Assembly: GCA_914767715.1 (NCBI GenBank)
Contig: OU612071.1
Coordinates: forward strand, 26,099,681-26,163,680
From: Membranipora membranacea
Taxonomy: Eukaryota; Bryozoa; Gymnolaemata; Cheilostomatida; Membraniporidae
Direction of reading: 5' to 3'
Length of the DNA: 64,000 nucleotides
Both the position numbers and the translations under genes were made by a program. Shown piece by piece: positions 23,601-34,939 of the stretch. Each line of letters starts with the position of its first letter. The first letter of the stretch is position 1. The notes beneath the pieces are model-generated. The model ran no database searches. It saw only the letters and a program-made list of their open reading frames with translations, and was not told where the DNA came from.

Positions 23601-26600
23601 GTACTCCTTCAAAAAAAACAGCGATACAAGACTATTTTGTGATGCTGACTGTAAGGTTGGCAGATCTGGCAATAAAAGATGTTCAAAATATCTATGTCCG
23701 AATTCAAATGATTTCAAGTCAATTAAAGGAAATTACTCTCCGTTCCGATTTCAAACATGAATTTTTTGTGTGATTCATATAGATACAAGAATGTCACATA
23801 CTCTGTATGTGACACGCCTAGGCGCATGACTCTACATGAAGTTAGGCGTTGTATATTGCAATGTCATGGTTGCAATGGTCCTAATCTGATTAATTGTTAT
23901 ACTCTTCTGCATTTACTTCCATTTTTTGCACATTTAATTACCATCTAAATGCGAGGTTGGCCATCAAAATAATGACGTATCATCCCACCCGTTTCTATTT
24001 TTACGACCTATTTATACAGGTCGATATTTAGAACAGTGGTTTTTGCTCTGAAGAATCAGTTAAAATTGCGAGTTACGATCGGGAGTTACGTGTGACAGTT
24101 ACAACTTGGCGTTGCAATTTATCAGTTGCCTGGGGCATTTGCCCCAGGGTGTAGTTCAGTAATAACATTATCAAACTGCCAAAAAACTGCATTCAGTACT
24201 ATAAAGTAATCTCATATGAACTCTGCCAGCAGTGAACTGTCGTGATCTTTCTCGATCAGACAAGAACACATTGAAAACTATCTCTCATGTATGAACTATT
24301 GAATCTTGGGTTTAATGTGGAGTTCTGCTTTGAAGGTTCTAATGTGCGAGTGCCAAAGATTGTATTATAATTGCTAGGCTGCTAGGCTGCTGATGCAGGC
24401 TACTTATTTATATACAGCTAATTACAGTTGTATGAACAAGCACATGCCTAAATCTTGGTGCTAAAGATATCTCATCAATTTCCCCACTCAAATCATAGTA
24501 TTGTATGGTGAAGGCTATTGCAAAATACCAAGGGACTCAGATACTTTTATGGTCTATAAATATCACAAAAGTGATGATTAGTCCAGATCGGACATAATGT
24601 AATTGAAACAAGTATAGATATATTTAGGCAGCGGGAAGCTGTTGCAGCAACGGGGTAACATTTCAAATGAAGATTATGAAGCCACTGTATATGCCATAAA
24701 TAACTTTTGGTTGATTCTGTTTTGACAGTTTTTTTTGTTTGGAAACCATTGTATTTGTTGGTCAGAAATGATTTACCAAATTGAAAAAATGCCACAAAAT
24801 CATATGCTTTTCAAAAGCTTCTGTTAAATCAACGTAATACAGTTTGTCAGCCAATTTGAGAAAAAGGCTAAGATCCCATTGATCTTGTTTAGGGAAAGAT
24901 TCAATTCTTGGATTGGCTAGATTAAGTTGGCTAGGTGTGTAGGATAGATTGACTTAAATATTATAAGCTTATGATTATTAAGTTTGTGTACAAGATTTTT
25001 TGGCTTCAAATTTAGCAATTGAATACCAAAAATAATCAGTCTGTATCATTCTTTCGCAAGTCATGTGTCACATGTTGATTATGGCTTGTATAGATAACAA
25101 ACAATGCGGAGCTTATAAACATTGTGGACTGCCAAAATTCAGCTTAAGCTCTTGAATATGCAAGGGCTATCCTGCAAGACTTCGATAAACTTGATCCCGT
25201 TCACAACTGTGAAAAAGTAGCCATAACTGAAGAGGTGTACACCCGAGGGTGCTTGGGGCTGGAACACTCAACCTTCAAAGCTCCCCCAATGAGATTGGAA
25301 CCCACAACTCTGGCGGCACTAATCGCCTGTCAGTGAATAGCATGCGCACTGCGCATTGCGCCATCCCACCACCCCCCCAAAAAAATGAGTTGATGGCACT
25401 AAGTAGCATACCCGCTGTTCACTACCCATAGCTCATTCTACACCACCATTGCCATCCTATGCAACACAGCGTCCGTGTTTGGGTTGTTGGCCTTACATGG
25501 CCCATTACTGGGACCCCTTGTAGTGAGTTTTTAGCTGTCTTTCCAGCTTGTCAGCTTATTTGATTTTCATAAGAGCTGTAACAGATGCCAAATCTCATAT
25601 TTATCCTTGGTTGTTTGGTTGTTTGGATGTAATTGTTCAAGTGGTCTTAATTCGCTGGCATAACAGTTGATAATTCAGTGAAACCTTAACTTGCAATTGA
25701 TTTTGCCAGAGTTAAATAAAGCCTATATCCTGGGAGAATTTATATTATTCAAGCAGATCAAATTTTCAAAGGATAATGATTTCAATGATTCTGCTAAGGT
25801 TATAATCTTTCACCTATCAAACTTTTCAAACCTTGATAATATAGTACCACAGAGTAAGGATATACAGAGGGGACAGTTCAATGATCGTTATAGTGCACAC
25901 AGTTTTTATCCAGTGGGAGAAAATCATCATTCTGGCCACCTGCAAATTTCAGTAATCATATAAGTGACAAAGTAAAGTTTTGATGCAGATATACCTACCT
26001 TTGATAGGTCATACTTAATTCTGTATTTATCCTACAGACTTATTTCCAACTAATTCGAAATGTTCAACCTTCAAGCTATACACAATATTATTGTCATTTT
26101 TCCTAGGATACATAGGCTATGACTTATGGGGGTTTTTAAAATGAGTTACATCATATAGATTTACATATGGCTTGGGTCAGTACACATTTCCTAATTTTGA
26201 TGACCAGCCGTCTATCTATTGTCACATCAAAATCTGTATGACAAAACCCATTTTAAAAACCTGGATTAGTCATAGCCTATGTATCCTAGCAAAAAATGAC
26301 AACAATATTGAAAAATTGGTCATTTGAAAAAGTTGGAGATCAGTCTTTAATAAAATACAGAATGAATTATGACCTATCAAAGGTGGGTATGACTGCATCC
26401 AAAATTCACATTGTAACTTTTGTAAATAATGAAATTGACTATTTGATACTACTTCGTGATCAACCCAGCAAACCCATTTTGATGTTGTTATTTGTAATTT
26501 TTTTTTGCTGGACAATACTATAGTTTGTTAATGGAGGAAATTTTCATTATATTCAATACCAGCAGCCCTACTGCCTGCCAGTTATGATCCTTCAAAACTG

Positions 26601-29600
26601 ACTGGCAGCTGCCCTAATCATTTAGGATGGATCTACCTTCACGATGGTAAACTCTCTAATATCTCATATATCAACTCGATATTACAGTGTCATGTTTTGT
26701 CACTTAAAAATTACTTGAAAGTTTGGAAGATAATATAGTCGTAACATTCCGGACACATTCCATCGATCTCTGAGAGTGATGTTACCATTTTCTTTACAGT
26801 GGGTTATATTGAGTTTTCCAAATTGAGATTTCTTCCTAATATTATATAACATAGATTGATGTGGGATAGTTCTTTCAAACAGTTTCCATTGAGAACTAAA
26901 ATGTATTCAGACAGTATTGTTCTAGCCAGTATTTATCTTTTGCATAAAACCTGACACTTCTCACTTGTGAATGAGCAGAATTCCGTAAATGCGAAAATCA
27001 AAACTACATACATGCGGCATAGCTTTCAATGTGTAATGACAACTCATTATCACTAGATGTCATCGATTACTATGTATACCATCTATGCTTATGACCTCAG
27101 AATAAAAAACAAACACCTAACAATATTAAAACTTCTCTATATCTAGAGACATGTCCTTGCCTTTCGTTTCTCTTCCAATATAAAATCTATCAGGTATATA
27201 ATCATAGCCAGGTGAAACTTGTCATAAAGGGATGACCTATTTGCAATAATTTCCAATTTCAGGTTATTAATTATTGCCTGATACCGGTTGCTTAATCAAA
27301 GTGAGCAAATGTATTCTAATGCCAAGATGGTAAGATAAAACTATTGTTGTCTCTCCAACAAGTCTAATGGCATTATGGTAACATGCCACAATATATGATG
27401 CCCGTGAAGGCAGGTCATCTGACAAGCTTTTCAAATCTAGTGTTTTTAGATACTGGGGTTGAGAGTTTTGCAACAATTGGTAGAAAAGTATGATTATTGT
27501 TGATTTTCTACTTTAAGAGCATGTTTTGGTCCTACAACGCAAACATGAATTAGCCTGACAAAAAAATAACTGTAAACCCTCAGATTGCCTTTGGTTTTAA
27601 TATACCTACTTTGAACAACCCAACAAAAGACCCACAAGTCACCACACGATCATCTACCTTCTTCACTTTCAGTTTTGTTATGCTCAGTAGGCTTGGTACC
27701 AACTCCTCAAGTGATTCTTTAAATTCACTGTCCATACCTTGAAACAGAAAACTCTCATAATTACTCATAGTTCCTGAGACCTAGCTGAACCACAATGAAT
27801 GTTCCTCCTGAAAATATTTATGCAACTTTTGAAAAAGAAGCATGTGAAATGTCATAACAAAAGCCAGTTTGGTAGCATTTACATATTCACTGATTTAACA
27901 TGCTGTGGCATTCGTTCTCAAGTGTCCCATAAACTGTGAATCAATGTTGCACTTGAACATACTCAGGTAAAGCTTTCTGTCACGCTATCATGATTGCGCA
28001 GTATGGCTGTCACAACATGAATTTGCTACATTGTAATTTTACTGAGACAACTCTTGTTGTTTGGCAGCTATCTTAGTCAAGCCAGAAGATGGCCGTATTG
28101 GTTGATTCAATATAATATTTCTCTACATAATCCATTTACTCTACCATGAAAAATAACCTTCAATAATTGGTAAGGGTTTCACATTTACAGATGGTATTTG
28201 TGTCGGTGACATTTTTAGGTGTCACAGATGACCATCTTGCTTTTAATTCATACATTGCCAACATTGTATCATTGCACAATTAAAATTGTTTTCTACTGTG
28301 GAAGCTCAAAAAAATAGCAATGAACTTTGATGGTCTAAAACGTTTCAAACCGCTAATATTCAATCTGTGATAAGCTTTGCTTCACTTGCTTGGTTTTTAT
28401 TTTCATCCGACACAAGACCGGGCTAGAACAAATTCAGCAACGTCAGCAACCAGAACAAATTTGCCCGACTTGGTTATGTTTAGCGATTAGAAGTTTTAAA
28501 TCTGACCACTGAATCTGCTTTTATAACCTTTATCAATGCCAAACAGTTTATAGAAATAGCCGATGATCATATGCATCCTCTTTTCAACTGTAGGAAACAA
28601 AATACTGCTACAATATCATCTCATAAGCTTACCACTTTTACACTAAACCTATGTAGAACTGGTAAATGTGTTAATTCTTCTTTTCAATTGTTAATTTCAA
28701 CATAATTTTTCATTGTGCGCATTTGTTTTTATCAATATTTGATACTGAATGCTTTTATAATGTAAACTAACTTTAACCCTTAAACAGACTAGATAATTAC
28801 CTTGATGTAGTGAACAAAGTGATAGCATTATTTGCAAAGGAGGCAGTCAATCATAAATACCTTTTGTACTTCCATCTACTTCCCTAGTGGTTGCTACATT
28901 TCTCCCTGGGTGAGGCATCAGATATGCGTTCATCTCCTCAAAAAAAGACCTTACATTGTCTCTCAGCGTTGTATGCTCAACTACGTGAGTTGATTTCTCC
29001 TGTATCAATTAATGATTGGAAAAGATCTTTAGGAGTAATATGCATTCACTTATACTAACAACGAGTTCAAGGTATATTTGAATAAGCAAGAGCTAAGCCT
29101 TTTGTCGATACTAAGCATAAAAACATATACACACTTTTTGCCAATTTAAACTGTAAGAATCATGATGTTCGAATGAAGTAAACAAGAGGTCATAGCAGCT
29201 CATAGTCTGAATGAGTTAAGAAGATAAGTGCGCTATTAATAAACATTCTTCTTTGGAAAGTCAAACATCCATCCAGCTTATCCCTGTTATAGTAAGTTAA
29301 CTCAAAAGATATGCTGAGGTCCATACCTAGTAGGTTTTTTAATTAACCAACCTTCAATAGTTCATCGAGAAATCTGTTGCCACCTTTCATACCATATGGG
29401 TTATCATAGGGATAACTCCAGTCTCTTACAAGGAACAGCAGCGACTGAAAGGGTTTCGCGACTTCTTTAACCTCCGTGTAATCTGATGCCAGTTTACCAT
29501 ACTCACAGAAAAACTGTAAATAATCATATGTTGCTGTAAATCATCATTCTGAAGATCGGGGTCAAGCATTTGGTCATTTTGGCGGCTGAGCTGAAGAGAG

Positions 29601-32600
29601 AGAGAGAGCCAATGTAAAGTCAGTAGCAGATCCCATTGACAGGATGATAATTGTTAAAGGGTACATAAGGTAAATATATGGTCAGCAACCGCGTATTGAA
29701 AAGAAAAATTTCAATTAGATCAAGACAAAAAAGTTATATACAGGGGAGCATTGATGATAAACTAATTTCTGTGAAAGTTCAACAAAGAGTTAGATGGAGT
29801 CATTTTTAGACTTTCATTATAAATCAGCTTCCTGTTGTTTATTATTCAAAATAATTTTTTCGTATGGGCCAGCTTTGGATGTTATTGACTTCTGCTTGTC
29901 CCTCAGTTTTTAAACAGTCATATTTTTCTGCTCTATGATCAAAGAATTTGTCCGTGACTTTTCAAACAAGACCATCAGAAAAATGTTATCTACCCTAAAT
30001 TAACAGTTTATTGCTAAAACATTTAATACAGTTAGACACATTCCACGAGCGTCAATCTGTTAATGTATGTATGAAAGGTTAATGATGATGTTGAAGTTCT
30101 CAAGTAATGATATGGAAGTATAGCGTGGCTTTAAGACTTAAGAGAAATGCCGCTACTCATAAGAATTGTTATAGTTTTCCGGCATCATATGCAAGGCAAC
30201 TTGCTTCGGTTATAACCACTGCGTTTCCTGGCCTATAATGGCGATTTAAATTTTTTGCGATCGCCATGAAAATGATGTTGAAAACTACTGTTACACGGCA
30301 TTAAAACTAATTACCTCAAGGTACTGGAGATCATTTTCTTGTATGTTGGCCTGTAGATTATACACAAAAACTGAGCTGAGTAATGCACTGAGAGCAAATA
30401 TAGAAGTGTCTTCTTTGACGGTGCTATTTGTGTCAAAAGTTCCCTGCGTGTCCAACAACAGGACAGCAACCTAAAACACATTGCAATAATAGTCCTCAGA
30501 CAGATTGAATATTAATATTAATTTGGACGATCCAGGTATACTATGCCATCTGTAAATATCATCAAACCCTGATCAAACCTCATGTGGCAATTGGCAAGCT
30601 TAGTTGTACTAGGATTGCCATAATTCAGCAAACAAATGACAATGTTTGAAATGGCAGTTATAGTATGCCTAGACTTGCCAAACTTATTTTCCACTACACT
30701 ACAAAATATTGTTGGCGTGAATAGTATGTGGTAGAGGACTATGAGTTGTAAGTTACAAGCTAAACCAGCATTCACATGAGCACAGCTCAGATTTGGCAAT
30801 AAAATGATTGTTGAGAAAATCGCGGATTAACAAAGTAAAAACTGACGATACAAAGATGCGTGTGTTTTTCTTAATCTCATACAATGTAAAACCAAATAAT
30901 ATATGCAAAATGTTGATTAAAAAGATGATAATTCTGAGAAGTTTCATTATAATTCTTCTGATACCATTTTACAGTCAATGTCACTGAACCATACAACAGC
31001 TTCACATGCAGTACTATGTGACATAGCCCGGACTACAGATAGTCAAAACGCAGAGCTGCTAGACGAAAGGGAGAGTAAGGGCATCATATTTTGAATGACT
31101 ATTCCTCCCAATGGGTGCTATGATACAGTTCAAGTACCGAAAGAAGACACTACTCAGATCAGAAATGCTCTGTTCTGACTCAACTAAACACTAAACGCTA
31201 AAATATCAGGAACCAAATTCATGACAAGACTTGATACAAACTTATTATCAGACACATGACTCAGGACTGCTAACTACATTTATCACTCGATTCAGACTTC
31301 ACCGTTATAATTTTGTGCCATTTGATCTGATGAGTTCAGAAGATATACACTGTATACAGGACATTTTGGGGTCGCATATCCCTACTTGTATCTGTGTACT
31401 ACAGTAACTTTGTGGTTATGTAAACCGACGAGGTTTTTTCCCAATGCTATATGATTTAAATCTGATTGGAAAATCTGCATGGTGCAAGCTATGAAGGATT
31501 TTGACACATGATACTCTTCCGACACTGCTTCTTTCGCCCTTTCATGCCTTAAATGCTTTGGCGGCCGGGCCTCGCTGCCTCCCCTAGTATAGACTATGTC
31601 TCTGAAAGATAATATTGATTCTGGTCTCGGCAACATGAATTGTCAATGCACGAAGAGCCAACATACTCTGTACTCAGTACAATCGGTCTGATCATAGATC
31701 AAATCTAGATAAAAACTATTTAATTCTCAAGGTATCTACTAAATAATTTGACAACCTGTCAAAAATACAACACTTGTGTATTTACAGTAGCTCAATATAA
31801 CTTTAAAGAAACTTACCTCCTCTCCATCAGCAAGTGTCAATAAGAAAGGCTTGTTCCACATTAAGATGCCTGTGGTTTCCCTTTCAGCACCTCCCCTTGC
31901 TGAAAACATTTCCTTCATGGGTTCACATCCATCTTTCAACCAATCGGAGTCATTCAAATCATAGTTCTGTAATAAAAATGTTTGTTCATTGTATCAATAA
32001 GGAGAGCAACGACAGAACATACTTAATGAATTAATTGAGTCATCATCAATCAATATATTTACAATTATGGTTTGACTGTCCAATATTTAATTTGGGTATG
32101 AAAGGGTTTGTATGTTTTCAAAGTGAGCCTAACCTTGTTGTCCTTTATCGTACAATAATTGTAATCTGCCTCGTTTCAAAACAATTACTATGGTATACTT
32201 CTGATACAATATAAATGATGCAACTGGTAAATAATGACTATACAGGAGAAACTTTGAAAGTTAGTGCGAGAGACACCTAAGTGGAATGATTAGATAAGAG
32301 AATAAGGCTTGACCCTTGAATCATCATTGGCATTAAGACTATAGCTGGTCAGAATAGGCTAACAATGGATTCTAATTTTATACCTCGACAATAAAGGTGG
32401 ATACACATCTTGCAGACAATGGTCTTCTATTTCCTTGGCCAGCTATAAAAGCCTTACCTCTTGGCTTGTGATGAACATCAGATACCGGAGGAAGAAGTTC
32501 AGAAGGTAAGACTTTCCTTTTCTGAAGGCGCCAGCAACAGTAACCACTACTATGGGTTTATCTTTGACATCAGGTTGGTGAATTATAGCAGAGAGGTTTT

Positions 32601-32998
32601 CCTCCATCAGCCGTAGAGTGTGGTCATCTTGGACTCTTACAATCTGGACAGCTTTTCCTTTCATTTGGATAGCTTCTCTTTTCATCTGTACTGAAACATA
32701 GAAATCAATTGGAGTGATACTTTTGTTGCCCATTTAGAAATTGCTTGTTGTTGATGTAGATTTAAATTGCAGAATGTGGTGAATCAGGTGCTCTAAGTTC
32801 ACTTAAAGTTACCGTTAGGGCGTTTTCCCACTTCCAAGACTGTAACTGGATCATATAAATGCTGATATGATGAAGGCTGGAAACTGTATAACTTTTAACC
32901 ATTAAGACTTGTATTACTTGAACCACAAACCAAAATAAAAACTCTAGCTGCATCACACAATCTCACTGTTACTCACCGTGGTTGATTTGGACCGGCAT
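19791..32998 (-). CDS. atl: Atlastin-type dynamin-family GTPase, 10 exons, 3' end missing
   Basis: Ten exons with GT-AG borders and continuous phase encode 446 residues. Atlastins are ER membrane GTPases that fuse ER tubules. Visible motifs are the P-loop GAFRKGKS (61-68), switch I ERETTGI (113-119), switch II DTQGTFD (142-148) and the base-specificity motif VRDW (216-219). A helical middle domain follows, with [15 protein letters not shown] and YEKKMDE. The start ATG at 32996-32998 is inferred from a 22-base first exon that splices in phase. A later ATG (32733) needs intron retention. The family is about 550 residues; the two membrane helices and cytosolic tail are missing because no exon for them was recognised below 19791. 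The closest alternative, GBP, fits less well because GBPs lack the RDW-type context and spacing. Confidence 0.9.
20190..20482. repeat. AATAAATn/AATGA-type simple-repeat region
   Basis: Imperfect runs of AATAAAT, AATCAAT and GAATGAAT units. It leads into the AGCC tract. Confidence 0.7.
20484..20632. repeat. (AGCC)n tetranucleotide microsatellite
   Basis: About 37 units of AGCC with two interruptions (CCATCC). It is followed by ATCAACAT repeats to about 20686. Open frames across it, such as WLAGWLAG, are artefacts. Confidence 0.95.
20759..20874 (-). CDS. atl: Atlastin exon 9
   Basis: 116 bp. It encodes [19 protein letters not shown] and [13 protein letters not shown], the helical middle-domain region. 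Donor GTGAGC. Confidence 0.85.
21276..21633. mobile_element. Hairpin MITE, family X copy 1
   Basis: It is palindromic throughout. The outer ends are AGAGTAAGGATATAC and its inverse; inner blocks are ATGATAGTTATAG and its inverse, then GACATCCCTACCTTTGATGAGC-like arms around a ~45-bp loop (21425-21480). Family members recur at 25851-26045. It lies in atlastin intron 8. Confidence 0.75.
21692..23404. mobile_element. TTAA-flanked inverted-repeat element, 1.7 kb
   Basis: TTAA occurs at both edges (21688-21691 and 23405-23408). The termini are ACAACTAGGTGG and the inverse of ACCACTAGGTGG. Inverted arms of about 190-210 bp include TCTATCGCAGTAGAGGCCTTCC. The interior has no transposase. A 16-bp-arm perfect hairpin lies at 22725-22757. 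TTAA duplications and the ACCAC start resemble the ends of element E (34939 and 54842). Superfamilies with TTAA targets include piggyBac and Kolobok. It lies in atlastin intron 8. Confidence 0.75.
23478..23606 (-). CDS. atl: Atlastin exon 8 (middle domain)
   Basis: 129 bp. It encodes [38 protein letters not shown] and DE. Donor GTAAGA. Confidence 0.92.
23792..24262. mobile_element. Solo LTR, family R1 copy 1
   Basis: It begins TGTCACATAC and ends GATCAGACA, flanked by a 4-bp duplication AGAA. A TATTTATA box sits at about 24010. It is roughly 90% identical by eye to 54133-54617, which has a different 4-bp duplication. TG...CA ends with 4-bp duplications and no interior fit a solo LTR. It lies in atlastin intron 7. 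Confidence 0.75.
25203..25372 (-). repeat. tRNA-derived SINE-like repeat
   Basis: The minus strand has an A-box-like TGGCGCAATGCGCAGTGCGC and a B-box-like GGTTCCAATCTC about 35 bp on, then a GC-richer body. The acceptor ends do not pair, so it is not a tRNA gene. The local CCCCCCCAAAAAAA run at 25371-25384 lies just 5' of the tRNA-like head. Confidence 0.5.
25851..26520. mobile_element. Family X MITE copy 2, with nested hairpin
   Basis: The left end CAGAGTAAGGATATACAGAG matches family X. Inner arms CCTACCTTTGATAGGTCATA (from 25994) and TATGACCTATCAAAGGTGGG (to about 26380) pair. Between them lies another hairpin, 26086-26310, with arms containing CCTAGGATACATAGGCTATG and its inverse. The right outer end is not intact. 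Confidence 0.6.
27610..27737 (-). CDS. atl: Atlastin exon 7
   Basis: 128 bp. It encodes [18 protein letters not shown] and [12 protein letters not shown]. Of two possible donors, GTAGGT at 27609 keeps phase with exon 8. Confidence 0.88.
28861..28999 (-). CDS. atl: Atlastin exon 6
   Basis: 139 bp. It encodes the segment around [20 protein letters not shown] and ends in phase 1 at GTATTT. Confidence 0.9.
29352..29513 (-). CDS. atl: Atlastin exon 5 (RDW motif)
   Basis: 162 bp. It encodes [32 protein letters not shown] and [11 protein letters not shown]. The donor is GTTGGT. Confidence 0.92.
30315..30470 (-). CDS. atl: Atlastin exon 4 (switch II)
   Basis: 156 bp. It encodes [17 protein letters not shown] and [18 protein letters not shown], with acceptor TTTTAG and donor GTAATT. 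Confidence 0.92.
31817..31966 (-). CDS. atl: Atlastin exon 3 (switch I)
   Basis: 150 bp, phase 0-0. It encodes [20 protein letters not shown] and ends GDGEE-type acidic residues before GTAAGT. Confidence 0.92.
32458..32690 (-). CDS. atl: Atlastin exon 2 (P-loop)
   Basis: The acceptor is TTTCAG and the donor GAG|GTAAGG. It encodes [14 protein letters not shown] and [18 protein letters not shown]. Confidence 0.92.
32977..32998 (-). CDS. atl: Atlastin exon 1 (MPVQINH)
   Basis: A 22-base coding end followed by the donor CG|GTGAGT. It joins exon 2 in phase to give HVQMKRE. Confidence 0.7.
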
Positions 32999-32999
32999 T

Positions 33000-34410
33000 G
33001 ATTGGGAACTGACGCTGAATGACTTGACAAGCAGTGGGGTGTTGACAATGTTATTAATATTGTTCAATTTTGCATTTATATAGAGATAATAACCATAGCA
33101 CCCGCTTACAGCTGATTTTTATCAGTTGTAAGCAGACACTTTGGTGCCAATTTAGCTTATCTTTTTATGGCAGCATGTTTACAATATGCATTCCTATTGG
33201 GATATCAGAGATCGTGGGCAGCTACTATGTATTAATTGACATTCCAAACGGAGCTAGATACTCGAAGTGCAGTTAATAGGACAAATTAGGCAATACCAAT
33301 CGATAGGTGATTGTGGTTGTGCGTATGATCTTTCTGCTTTCCTCATGGCTAAAGTTTGATTGAAATGATTAGCTTGCAGAGAGTTATCCTCTCTAGGGTA
33401 CAGGAACCAGGACCCACGGTATTCATGCAACAACCTATACCTATGCCTGCTTGAAACCTGACAACTCTTCATATCAAAGCGGCAGAGGGAATTATTTTGA
33501 CTCCTTGCGGGGTGTGCAAACACACAGTGGAACTCCAGTATTTCTAGTCCCAGATAATGCTCAGTGTAATTATCATTTTTATGTTCTCATTCAATATTCC
33601 AAATATCACATTCCCACTTTGTCTCTGAGAGACAAAATATCTCACTTCTTCCTATCGAAGCTGTATCTACCCCCCCCCCCCCTTGTAATGCAACACTTCA
33701 TTCGATTGCATCTCATGATAATTCATATCTTTTGAGATGTGTACGCTCATTGAGACAGTGGGTTGAATTGGTGACAATGATGAATAACTTAAAACTGATG
33801 GATCCCTCATAATAATAAGAGTATCGTTAGTGCCTACCCTGTGAGTGATAGATCACTGATCACAAGATTTCAGGTCATGAAATGTCATGTATAAACTACC
33901 AAGAAATCGGAAAGACCCACTCACTTACAAAAGTGTGAAATATTACCCTTTGACCTTCGCATAGTCAATATAAATACACAGGAAAGTTACTGCTTGAAAG
34001 GCTGCCAATTAATTCATACTCATCAATCATCCATTTGTAAAACAGTTTAATTTAAAAATTAAGTAATTATGATGCCTTATTCTAAGCCTTGTGCATATCT
34101 TCCCCTCCTGTTACCACACATGCTGAAACACTTAAAACTGTGAAATACTGAATGGGGATTTCAGCATGTTATAGGACAAATAAATATTGCAACGACATGA
34201 ACAACTTGCATGAATATCATTTTCACAAATTTGAAGTGGGAAGCATATGAACAAGGAGTAAAGTTTTACTCCTTGGTATGAAGCACACTATGCCTAGTGC
34301 TTGTCTGTCCCAGGAATGTTTGCAGCATTGGAGTGTACCAAGGAGTTGGTTGTAGAGTAGTGACATCAGATAATCCACACTGTCACAATTTCTTTCATAA
34401 CAAACCTCAC
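33000..34410. other. Atlastin upstream region, no gene
   Basis: It holds atlastin's 5' flank and probably one inversion breakpoint (see findings). A 13-base poly-C lies at 33670-33682. No TATA box or defined promoter could be assigned. Short open frames have no support. Confidence 0.4.
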
Positions 34411-34602
34411 CTGGGGTACTCTATCATCATCACCACCATCCTGTTGAGGTTGATCATCATCACTGTTGCTTTCTCTTCTTATTCTTACCACTCTAGGCTC
34501 CAAAATCCAGGGTTGATCCAACTGCATCACTCCTATAACATTTTCCTCATCAATAAAAGATGAGCTGGATGTGCTTCTTCTTGAGCTAGATTTATATGAC
34601 AT
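34411..34602 (-). CDS. First exon of P2X7-C-like gene (displaced by inversion)
   Basis: 64 residues from ATG (34602) to donor CAG|GTGAGG, ending in phase 0. A Ser/Arg-rich start is followed by VMQLDQPWILEPRVVRIRRE and a run of acidic residues and Gln. A short aromatic-x-EP motif followed by an acidic stretch is typical at the N-terminus of invertebrate and fish proteins with a P2X7-type cysteine domain. No partner exon lies further along this strand before atlastin, but the P2X7-C-like exon at 41358 (plus strand) starts in phase 0. The exon begins 70 bp inside the terminal repeat of element E. Confidence 0.5.
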
Positions 34603-34672
34603 GTTGTTTGTTGAATTATGTTGCTATCAAGCTGTACCTGGGTACTAATTCTCATATCTCTCTTGTTTTCAG

Positions 34673-34939
34673 GGTGTATTGATGACGCCCTGGCTAAACA
34701 AATAAATAATAGTGTTTGATCTCTGCTAGATTTTTGAGGCACCTGATTGGTCAAGTACGGTACCAATCATCTCTAATGTGAAAAGCGTTACCAGAAGTTA
34801 GCAGAAGTTATGAGCTTCTACCGTAGGAGCTCATAACTCCATGCAAAGCCACTGGCAAATAGTTTTGAGACCAAATTCATCAATTAATTATGAATACTGG
34901 TGGCTCTGCTGGGCAAAGCTCAGCTGCGACAGCAGTGGT
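34673..34939. mobile_element. Terminal inverted repeat of element E (one end)
   Basis: About 267 bp, nearly the same as 54087-54842 once a solo LTR is removed from the latter. It ends GCAGTGGT immediately before TTAA (34940-34943). An internal stem TTATGAGCT/AGCTCATAA is present. The matching end at 54842 has the same orientation in the window, which is the key to the inversion model. Confidence 0.7.

Noticed and set aside
32443-32733. Atlastin start at the ATG at 32733
   Set aside because: A TTTCAG acceptor inside that frame, plus a 22-base first exon that splices in phase, gives a better start at 32998.
33254-33523. 89-codon minus-strand frame upstream of atlastin
   Set aside because: No domain; composition looks non-coding and it does not join atlastin in phase.
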